A DNA stretch of 64,000 nucleotides from DATFFO01 sp963772815 (GTDB taxonomy: Bacteria > Actinomycetota > Acidimicrobiia > Spongiisociales > ZC4RG35). Within the stretch, counting starts at the first letter, position 1; every line of letters starts with the position of its first letter. Location: assembly GCA_963772815.1 (NCBI GenBank), contig CAVYYV010000004.1, positions 744,001 through 808,000 on the forward strand, in the 5' to 3' direction. The notes below the pieces were generated by a model. That model saw nothing but the letters and a program-made list of their open reading frames with translations, did no database searches and was not told the DNA's origin. The position numbers were made by a program, and so were the translations under genes. Positions 29,040-36,423 of the stretch are shown in pieces.

Positions 29040-30995
29040 TCACATTTCGATGTTGATGATCTTCTTCAGCCACAGGATGCCGGCCGCCATCAGCAGCAGA
29101 CCCACGCCCACCGCGATCAGCCCACCAGTACTTTCGAATAGAGGCATGATGTAACTGCGGTTGCTGGTCCACAGGAACAGGCCCAGGGCAAAGGGGAGCG
29201 CACCCAGGATGAAAGCCGAAATCCGGCCCTCAGCCGTCAGAGCCTGGATCTCACCGCGGAGACGATTGCGCTGCATCATCGTGTCCGCGACTGTGCCCAG
29301 CACCTCGGCCAGGTTACCGCCCACCTCGCGTTGAATCTCCACGGCCATCACGGCCCACTCGAAGTCCTTTGACTGGGTGCGCTCGGTGATCCCGTCCAGT
29401 GCTTCGGTGACACCGCGCCCGAGACGTGCTTCGGCGATAGCCCGGCCAAACTCGCGTGCGGTCGGGTCGGGTGCCTCGGCCGCAACGGCTTCAACCGCCT
29501 GCAGCAGCGAGTAACCCGCCCGGAGGGAGGTGGAAAGCAGGGTCAGGGTATCCGGCAGCTGTTTCTCGAAGCGAGTCTTCTCCCTGCTCCCGGCCCAGCG
29601 AATCAGGAAGAACACCAGCGCGACCACCAGAACCAGGATGATCACTCCGCCGACCATTCCGTAGGAGATCAAGCCGAAAATCCCGGCCACCACGGCAATG
29701 CCCAGGGCAGCCATGATCGCCTCACCCGGAGACAGAGGAATGTTGGCCTGCTCCAGGGCAGCGTTGACACCCGAGGTGAGGCCGCGCTGAGCAACCTGCT
29801 CCTCCGCCGCCTGTGAGAACCGCCGCAGCAAGGGAATGCGATCCAGGAAGCCCTTCTTCTCTTCCGTCTGTATGCCTCCACGACGCCCGTAGGCGGCGAG
29901 TCGCCGGGCGAAGGCGCTCCCGCCCTCCTCGTCCTTGCGCCCGAACAGGATCCAGATGAACAGGCCCAGAGCAGCTCCGGCTCCCAGGGCCGCGATGAGG
30001 ATCATCGTCTGAGGCGACGCCGGAAGCGAGTTCTGCACCACGAATGTCTCGGGAGCGGGAAAAGTCACGGTCGTGCTAGTGGCGGGTGCGATCGTGGTGG
30101 TTACGAAGCCGCTCACCTCTGCCGAGGTGGTATCGCTCAGGCCGGCGTAGCTCACCGAGAAGTCCAGGTTTCCGGGCTGTGGATGGGGAACCGTGAAGCG
30201 CGCCACCAGGACGTTGTTGATCTCGCGCTGAATCTGGCCGTACAACGTGGTGAGCTGGTCCGGACTGGGTGCGAGCAGGAACAGCCCGCCCGACTCGTCG
30301 GCCACCCTCTGAACGGCGTCCGGCTGGAAGTCTGAGCTCTGGAGAGCCACGCCGAAAATACGGACGTTGGAGGAAGTCACGACGCTGTCGAGCTCTTCTG
30401 AGGTGGCAGTGCTGCCGTTGTCGGCACCGTCGGCCAGCACGATCACGTTGGGCTGGAGACGGGCGGCACTCGGGTCGTCGAACAGCTGAACGGCCCGGAT
30501 CACGCCGTCGTTGTAGACCGTGGCACCGCGGGCAGTGATCGAGTTGATGCGCTCCAGGAGCGTGTCCACATTGTTGGTGAAGCCCTGGACGACGCTGACC
30601 TGGTCACTGAACGTGACGATGGCAACGAAGTCTTCGGGTCGCTTCGACTGGACGAAACTGCGGGCCGCCTCCTTGGCGGCATCCATCGGCGCTCCGTCCA
30701 TAGAGCCCGATGTGTCGACCGCCAGGACCACCCCCACGGGAACCTGTGACGATGCCAGCGGTTGGATATCGACGTTCTCCACCGGCTGGCCGCCGGCGGT
30801 TATCTGGAGCTGGCCCGGGTCGAGGGTGTCGGCCACATTGTGGAAACCGACCACCATCGTCACGGCCCCGTTCTCGTCGTAGCGAGCCGTGTTGACCTCG
30901 ACGATCTTCACCTCCCCACTCTGGGCGAGCGCCAACAACGGAAGTGCCATAAGGGCCGCCAAGACCACCCCCAGAAGTAGGCTGAGCTTTCTCAC
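29040..30995 (-). CDS. tadB: VWA domain fused to TadB (GspF) platform protein
   Basis: A 651-aa fusion. Residues 1-24 are a signal peptide (LSLLLGVVLAALMALPLLAL). Residues ~88-270 are a von Willebrand A domain with the MIDAS site DTSGSMD at 94-100 and further metal-site residues in GATVYNDGVI. A Thr-rich linker (~300-325) leads to a helix near 330-350 (MILIAALGAGAALGLFIWIL), then a cytoplasmic segment and the GspF/TadB region (~400-650): LPDTLTLLSTSLRAGYSLLQ, WAVMAVEIQREVGGNLAEVL and FILGALPFALGLFLW. The VWA part would be outside the membrane, tied to the pilus platform. The ATG overlaps the tadA stop (ATGA). Confidence 0.92.
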   Translation of the reverse strand: MRKLSLLLGVVLAALMALPLLALAQSGEVKIVEVNTARYDENGAVTMVVGFHNVADTLDPGQLQITAGGQPVENVDIQPLASSQVPVGVVLAVDTSGSMDGAPMDAAKEAARSFVQSKRPEDFVAIVTFSDQVSVVQGFTNNVDTLLERINSITARGATVYNDGVIRAVQLFDDPSAARLQPNVIVLADGADNGSTATSEELDSVVTSSNVRIFGVALQSSDFQPDAVQRVADESGGLFLLAPSPDQLTTLYGQIQREINNVLVARFTVPHPQPGNLDFSVSYAGLSDTTSAEVSGFVTTTIAPATSTTVTFPAPETFVVQNSLPASPQTMILIAALGAGAALGLFIWILFGRKDEEGGSAFARRLAAYGRRGGIQTEEKKGFLDRIPLLRRFSQAAEEQVAQRGLTSGVNAALEQANIPLSPGEAIMAALGIAVVAGIFGLISYGMVGGVIILVLVVALVFFLIRWAGSREKTRFEKQLPDTLTLLSTSLRAGYSLLQAVEAVAAEAPDPTAREFGRAIAEARLGRGVTEALDGITERTQSKDFEWAVMAVEIQREVGGNLAEVLGTVADTMMQRNRLRGEIQALTAEGRISAFILGALPFALGLFLWTSNRSYIMPLFESTGGLIAVGVGLLLMAAGILWLKKIINIEM

Positions 30996-32377
30996 CGCGC
31001 CAGCGACATCTCTCCGCCGCGACGGGCGAACGGCTCGGGGTCAAACAGATTTCCGGGAAGACGGATCCCCTGGGCCAGCAGCTCGTCGGAGAAGCTGGGG
31101 CGGATGCCGGTGGCCTTGAGGCGGCCCCGGAAGCGCCCGCTTTCCTCATCAACGCCCTCCCCGAAGTCGAACAGGAAGAGATCCTGAAGGGTGATGACCT
31201 CACCCTCCATCCCCTCCACCTCGGTGATGTGGGTGACGCGGCGGGTGCCGTCCCGAAGGCGGGCAACGTGGACAATCAGGTCAACCGCCGAGGAAACCTG
31301 CTCCCGGATGGCTCGGATGGGCAAATCGAACCCGGCCATCAGAACCATCGTCTCGATACGGGACAGGGTGTCACGTGGAGCGTTGGAGTGGATGGTGGTC
31401 AGGGATCCGTCGTGGCCGGTGTTCATGGCCTGGAGCATGTCGAGCGCTTCGGCACCACGACACTCACCCACGACGATCCGGTCAGGACGCATACGCAGAG
31501 TGTTCTTGACCAGGTCACGGATGGTGACGGCGCCCTTGCCTTCGATGTTGGGCGGACGGGACTCAAGGGTGAGCACGTGCTCCTGGTGGAGCTGGAGCTC
31601 GGCGGCGTCCTCCACCGTGACGATGCGCTCGTCACCGGGGATGTAGCTCGACGCCACGTTCAGGGTCGTTGTCTTACCAGACCCGGTACCACCCGAGATG
31701 ATGATGTTGAGCCGACCACGGACACAGGCGCGAAGGAAGTCCGCGGTGTGCTGGGTCATGGTCCCGAACTTGATCAAGTCGGCTTCCTGGAAGGGGTCTA
31801 CGGCGAACTTACGAATCGTCAGGAACGGCCCGCCGATTGCGAGCGGTGCAATCACCGCGTTCACGCGGGAACCGTCGGGGAGACGGGCATCCACCATCGG
31901 CGTAGCCTCGTCGACACGGCGGCCGATCTGTCCCACGATCTTGTCGATGATGCGGCGCAGATGCACGTCGTCGACGAAGTGAACGTCGGACTTGCTGATC
32001 TTGCCGCTCTTCTCGAAGTAGATGTCGTAGGGGCCGTTGGCCATGACCTCGGTCACGTCCGGGTCGTTGAGCAGAGGGTCGATCGGCCCGTAGCCCAGGA
32101 CGTCGGAGGCGATCTCATTGAGAAGCTGACGCCGGTCAGCGGACGTGAGGGGGATCCCCTGCTCCTGGTCGACCGCCCACTCCAACATCTCCATGACCCG
32201 GAGACGCAGCTCGGCATCGCTCATTTGACGGTCATACAGGGTGGGGCCCAACTCCTCGATCACGCGGAAGTGGAGGCGCCCGCGCAGCTCGTTCAGCTGT
32301 GAGGAGCGGTTATTGGCGAACCCGGTCGCTTCGGCTGAAGCCCGAGCCTGAGCAACTCTTTCAGAGAGCGAAGCCAT
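30992..32377 (-). CDS. tadA: Tad secretion ATPase TadA/CpaF
   Basis: Hexameric secretion ATPase that powers pilus assembly; cytoplasmic. The 461-aa protein has a CpaF N-terminal domain (RRQLLNEIASDVLGYGPIDP, LLNDPDVTEVMANGPYDIYF), Walker A IIISGGTGSGKTTTLNVASS near residue 228, LRMRPDRIVVGECRGAEALD (Walker B region) and the His box MNTGHDGSLTTIHSNAPRDT. ATG at 32377. Order and tight spacing with cpaE upstream and the TadB fusion downstream show one operon. Confidence 0.96.
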   Translation of the reverse strand: MASLSERVAQARASAEATGFANNRSSQLNELRGRLHFRVIEELGPTLYDRQMSDAELRLRVMEMLEWAVDQEQGIPLTSADRRQLLNEIASDVLGYGPIDPLLNDPDVTEVMANGPYDIYFEKSGKISKSDVHFVDDVHLRRIIDKIVGQIGRRVDEATPMVDARLPDGSRVNAVIAPLAIGGPFLTIRKFAVDPFQEADLIKFGTMTQHTADFLRACVRGRLNIIISGGTGSGKTTTLNVASSYIPGDERIVTVEDAAELQLHQEHVLTLESRPPNIEGKGAVTIRDLVKNTLRMRPDRIVVGECRGAEALDMLQAMNTGHDGSLTTIHSNAPRDTLSRIETMVLMAGFDLPIRAIREQVSSAVDLIVHVARLRDGTRRVTHITEVEGMEGEVITLQDLFLFDFGEGVDEESGRFRGRLKATGIRPSFSDELLAQGIRLPGNLFDPEPFARRGGEMSLAR

Positions 32378-32403
32378 CAGTGTGTCCTTTCATACCCTTT
32401 GGA

Positions 32404-33588
32404 TCACTTTCGACCGAATAGACCCCGACCTGAAGAGGGTTCCGGAACCGGGCCCGCAATCAGCTCGGCAACGGACTCGAACCCCTTGGCGATTCTGGAC
32501 TTGGGGGCAGACTCGACCACCGGGCGGCCTTCGTTGACCGAGGCGGCGACGGCGCCGTCGGAGGGAATCGCGGCCGAGATCGGCATCTTGAGAGCCGTCT
32601 CGATCTCCTTTTCGTCGAGACGGGCTCGGGCGTTGGCCCGGTTCAACACCAGCTGCACCCGGTCGGTGGGGAATTTGAGCAGCCGCAACGTCTCAAGGGC
32701 CAGCTTGGCGTTCTTGACCGAGGGGAGGTCCATGTCAACGACCATCAGCACGTGGTCGGCGATCTCGACCAGCGACAGCAACAGCTCGTCGAGCATCGAG
32801 GCGGTGTCGACAATCACGTAGTCGAACGACTCTCTCAGCAGGTCGATCATCTGCATCAGACCGGCCGTGGTGATGTCGTCGGCGAAGGCGGGCTCCAGTG
32901 GAGCGGCCAGAACCTTCAGGCCGCTACTGTGCTCGGTGAGAAGGGTCGACAGGAGCGTGGGGTCGAGATGGTGCAGCTCGTGGGCCGCATTGACCATGGT
33001 GAAACGAGGCTCGAGTTGAAGCACCAGACAGCAGTCACCGAACTGGAGATCGGCGTCGACCAGGCATACACGCTTTCCCTCATGTCGGGTGAGCAACAGA
33101 GCCAGGTTCGTGGCAGTGACCGTCTTGCCGCTGCCGCCCTTGGCGCTCATGACGGTGATCACCTTGCCGCGGTCGCTGTCGTCGCCGCCGGCTGAAGGCG
33201 GGGCCACTCTCCGATCCCGCTCGAGGACGTCGCCAGAGAACTGGTTGATGGCCGCTTCGATCTTGTTCTCGTCGAGGGGAGCCTCGATGACGTCCGACAG
33301 GCCCACCCGCATGCCCGAGCGCAGCACGTCCGAGGTCACCGTCGACGCGACGAGGATCAGGACCAGACTCGGGTCGGCGTTGTGAATCGACCGGATGTCG
33401 GTCATGGCCGCTTCGGCGGCGAAGGAGGGGCCCAGCAGCACCATGCGCAGCTGACCACCTTCGATCGCCTCCAGCGCCCCGTCGAGCGAGCGGGCGACCG
33501 GCAGCCTCCCATCGAAGAGGCGCTTGGCTTCGTCGATGAATCCGTCGTCATCGTCGACGACCAGCAGATTGTGCTCGCTCAGCGACAT
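32404..33588 (-). CDS. cpaE: Pilus assembly protein CpaE/TadZ (MinD-like ATPase)
   Basis: Positions the Tad machine in the cell. Residues 1-~125 form a receiver-like domain (LLVVDDDDGFIDEAKRLFDG, SVLSSGMR-type region SDVLRSGMRVGLSDVIEAPL) that probably is not phosphorylated. Residues ~140-390 are a ParA/MinD-type ATPase with the deviant Walker A VMSAKGGSGKTVTATNLALL, KRVCLVDADLQFGDCCLVLQ and FDYVIVDTASMLDELLLSLV. 394 aa, normal for the family. Six bases downstream of cpaB. Confidence 0.93.
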   Translation of the reverse strand: MSLSEHNLLVVDDDDGFIDEAKRLFDGRLPVARSLDGALEAIEGGQLRMVLLGPSFAAEAAMTDIRSIHNADPSLVLILVASTVTSDVLRSGMRVGLSDVIEAPLDENKIEAAINQFSGDVLERDRRVAPPSAGGDDSDRGKVITVMSAKGGSGKTVTATNLALLLTRHEGKRVCLVDADLQFGDCCLVLQLEPRFTMVNAAHELHHLDPTLLSTLLTEHSSGLKVLAAPLEPAFADDITTAGLMQMIDLLRESFDYVIVDTASMLDELLLSLVEIADHVLMVVDMDLPSVKNAKLALETLRLLKFPTDRVQLVLNRANARARLDEKEIETALKMPISAAIPSDGAVAASVNEGRPVVESAPKSRIAKGFESVAELIAGPVPEPSSGRGLFGRK

Positions 33589-33594
33589 TCCCGT

Positions 33595-34497
33595 CTAACT
33601 CCCAAAGATGTCGGTAACAAGGTCTCCCTGGAACAGATTGTCGATCGTAATGCCGGTCGTGTCCACCTCGACGAAATCTGGGGGAACCAAGGTCAGCCAC
33701 ACCGACCCGTTCTCGAAAGCGTAGACGAACCGCTCAGCTTGGTCAGGATCGACCTCCAGGGTGAAGACCGTGGCCGGAGCTTGCTGTTGATTCTGGTCGG
33801 TTCCCTCGGCGGTGGTGGGGGCGGTCACATTCTGGCGATCCCCCTCCTGGGGCGCCACGTCCCGATCGACAGCCAGGACGGGGATACCTTGGAGCACGTA
33901 ACGGGTCAGGGTGACCGTCTTGGACTGCTGCTGGGTCTGATCGCCCGTGGTGCCAGTGGAGCCGCCCGTGTCCTGTGAGGGGATGCCGAAGCCGGGGGCG
34001 TTCGCGGGCAGGAGATCGAATTGGATGTCGATGGTGAGAATGGCGTTGATCCGGTCACCGGGCTTGATGAAGCCGTTCACACCCCGGATCTGGTCGGTGG
34101 AGATGGTAAGTGCCTGTTTCCCCGACGGGATCTGATCCGCCAAGGGTGTGATATCGACCGTCTGTGACACCCACTGGTTGTCCACCAGAATCTCGTTGTT
34201 GGAGATCGGGCCCACTGCGATCTTGCCCGAGATCACTCCGTTGAGCTGCTCTTCTGAGGTGATGGCTCCCTCGGGCACGTATTTCTGCGGCTCCCGAGAC
34301 TTCTCCCACATCGGAGTCTGGAGGAAGATGTCGCCATCCTGACCCTCGGGGACGGACTGGGTGGCCCGAAATACGGTCACCATCGTCTGTTCCTTGTCGA
34401 TCGTGGTCTTGTAGTTGCGAGTGAACGAATAGACCGCGAACGCGGCCACACCTGCCAGTAGCAACGCGACCAGAAGGACCAGTGCTCTCCTACCCAT
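33595..34497 (-). CDS. cpaB: Flp pilus assembly protein CpaB/RcpC
   Basis: Periplasmic or cell-surface assembly factor of the Tad pilus. Residues 1-25 are a signal anchor (RALVLLVALLLAGVAAFAVY). A SAF domain covers ~35-110 (TVFRATQSVPEGQDGDIFLQ, ISGKIAVGPISNNEILVDNQ), and the RcpC/CpaB segment PSGKQALTISTDQIRGVNGF, followed by IKPGDRINAILTI, lies around 130-165. A Gln/Thr-rich low-complexity stretch lies near 185-235. First gene of the minus-strand Tad operon, with GTGAGGA a few bases before the ATG. Confidence 0.9.
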   Translation of the reverse strand: MGRRALVLLVALLLAGVAAFAVYSFTRNYKTTIDKEQTMVTVFRATQSVPEGQDGDIFLQTPMWEKSREPQKYVPEGAITSEEQLNGVISGKIAVGPISNNEILVDNQWVSQTVDITPLADQIPSGKQALTISTDQIRGVNGFIKPGDRINAILTIDIQFDLLPANAPGFGIPSQDTGGSTGTTGDQTQQQSKTVTLTRYVLQGIPVLAVDRDVAPQEGDRQNVTAPTTAEGTDQNQQQAPATVFTLEVDPDQAERFVYAFENGSVWLTLVPPDFVEVDTTGITIDNLFQGDLVTDIFGS

Positions 34498-34778
34498 GGA
34501 GTTTCCTCACCTTGACTCGATTTATCGGTTTTCAGACTCGACTTGCCGGATGTCTGATCGAAGTGGGCATGGTACCCAGGCTGCGACTCACCGTCCGGCA
34601 TTCCATTCGGTACGTTTGTCGGTATCCCGGCCCAACACCTGAACCCCTTTGTGCTCACCTAGGTGCGGCAGCCTGCCAGCCGTGCCGTGGGCCGTCAAGG
34701 CGTCGATCGGATCATTGACCCCAGGTGAATGAGATCAGGAAGCGGCGTCAAACCGCGGTCAGGTCTGAAACGTGGCGC
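34498..34778. other. Intergenic region upstream of the Tad operon
   Basis: 281 bp between rpsA and cpaB, which run in the same direction. It should hold the rpsA terminator and the Tad operon promoter, but I see no convincing hairpin with T-run and no clear promoter boxes. It contains CCGTCAAGGCG (34692-34702, plus strand), which is also present just upstream of pilin 2. Confidence 0.5.
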
Positions 34779-36308
34779 TCAGCGGCGCCCGATTCCTCGC
34801 TCCTTGAGCTCCTGGAGGATGGCCTCCAGAGAGGCGTCGACCGGCATCGGAGGCGGCTCCTCCTCCTTCGGGCCAAACTCCCGCTCGAACTCGCGGCGCG
34901 GCGGCCGGCTGGGAGCGGACGTGGAACGGGCCCGTTCCTGGCGCTCCTCCCAGTCGGGCAGAGCCTGCTTGATCGAGAGGGAGATGCGACGCCGCTCATC
35001 GTCCTTCTCGGTGATCTTGGTCCGCACCTTCTGACCGATGGAGAGCTCCAACTCCGGGGACTCGACCCGATGCACGGCGATCTCGGATACGTGAACCAAA
35101 CCCTCCACGCCATCCACCACGGATACGAAGGCGCCAAAGGGAACGGTCTTGGTGACCACGCCTTCGATGATGTCGCCCACCTCGTTCTCCCGGGAGAACA
35201 CGTCCCAGGGATCCTCGAGTGTCTCACGGATGGAAAGCGAGATTCGCTCCCTGTCCCGGTCGACCTCGAGCACCTTGACGGTGACCTCGTCGCCCACGTT
35301 CACGACCTCGGAAGGATGGTTGACGTGCTGCCAGGACAGCTCGGATACATGGACCAGGCCGTCCATGCCGCCCAGGTCGACAAAGGCGCCGAAAGCGACC
35401 ACCGACGAAACCACTCCCGTGCGGATCTCACCTTCGTGAAGATCGTCCAGGAAGGCCTGTCGCTGCTCGGCTTGCGCCTCCTCTAGGAAGGCGCGCCGGC
35501 TGAGGACCACGTTGTTGCGGTTGCGGTCGAGTTCGATGACCTTGGCCTCTATCTCCTGGCCCACGAACGGGTCCAGGTCACGCACGCGGCGCAGATCCAC
35601 GAGTGAGGCCGGGAGGAATCCACGCAGTCCAATGTCGACGATCAGGCCGCCTTTGACCACCTCGATGACCGTGCCCTTGACGGTCTCCTCGGTCTGGGCC
35701 AGCTGGCGGATGCGGCCCCAGGCGCGCTCGTATTGCGCCCGTTTCTTGGAGAGTATGAGACGGCCCTCGTCGTCTTCCTTGTTGAGGACCAGAGCTTCGA
35801 CCCGCTCGCCCACGTTGACGATCGCGGAAGGATCGACCTGGTTGCGAATAGAGAGCTCTTCGGTCGGGATAAGGCCTTCGGACTTGTAACCGATGTCGAC
35901 CATGGCGCCATCGGCATCGACCGAAACCACGGTTCCGACCACGATGTCGCCCTCGTTGAACTCCAGCACGGTGTGGGCGATGGCGGCCTCGAAGTCGTCG
36001 ATGATCTCGTCGGGAAGATCGTTGATGCTGGGGGCCTCGATGGGAGTGGGCCCGGCCGGCTCGGCGGGCTCAGCAACCTTTTCGGGCGCCGATCCGCTCG
36101 CCTCTTCGCTCGCAACGGCCTCTTCGCTCGCAACGGCCCCTTCGCTGGGAGCGGCTTCACCGGCTGATTCTGCGATCTCCGCAGATGAGGTTTCGCCGGC
36201 GGAAGAATCTTGGGCGGACGGGGCAGGCGTGTCCGCCTGGGTCTCGGGCGTCTCGTCGACGGCTTCCTCTGCCGTCTCCGTGGACGCGATGTCGTGCTCA
36301 GTTGACAT
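34779..36308 (-). CDS. rpsA: Ribosomal protein S1
   Basis: mRNA-binding protein of the small ribosomal subunit. Residues 1-~115 form an acidic, Ala/Glu/Ser-rich extension with tandem VASEEA repeats. Four S1 RNA-binding domains follow at ~118-187 (GDIVVGTVVSVDADGAMVDI), 208-272, 292-361 (GVVSSVVAFGAFVDLGGMDG) and 377-447 (GVVTKTVPFGAFVSVVDGVE). A basic/acidic tail ends at 509. The start ATG 36308 is preferred over upstream in-frame starts because of the GGAGG ahead of it, though spacing (about 14 nt) is long. Four domains is the usual count in actinobacteria. Confidence 0.95.
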   Translation of the reverse strand: MSTEHDIASTETAEEAVDETPETQADTPAPSAQDSSAGETSSAEIAESAGEAAPSEGAVASEEAVASEEASGSAPEKVAEPAEPAGPTPIEAPSINDLPDEIIDDFEAAIAHTVLEFNEGDIVVGTVVSVDADGAMVDIGYKSEGLIPTEELSIRNQVDPSAIVNVGERVEALVLNKEDDEGRLILSKKRAQYERAWGRIRQLAQTEETVKGTVIEVVKGGLIVDIGLRGFLPASLVDLRRVRDLDPFVGQEIEAKVIELDRNRNNVVLSRRAFLEEAQAEQRQAFLDDLHEGEIRTGVVSSVVAFGAFVDLGGMDGLVHVSELSWQHVNHPSEVVNVGDEVTVKVLEVDRDRERISLSIRETLEDPWDVFSRENEVGDIIEGVVTKTVPFGAFVSVVDGVEGLVHVSEIAVHRVESPELELSIGQKVRTKITEKDDERRRISLSIKQALPDWEERQERARSTSAPSRPPRREFEREFGPKEEEPPPMPVDASLEAILQELKERGIGRR

Positions 36309-36423
36309 GAGTGATTGGGTTACCTCCAAAGGGATTGCTCCACGCGCCTCGGCGCAGGCACAATCCAGGCTAACAGGCACTCGACGCCTTCGGCAAAGGG
36401 TTTGTCGGGGGTCGTGGACCGGT

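Noticed and set aside
34692..34702. CCGTCAAGGCG shared between the Tad operon upstream region and the pilin 2 element
   Set aside because: Only 11 nt match, it is on the opposite strand relative to the operon, and the rest of the element is absent; chance cannot be excluded.
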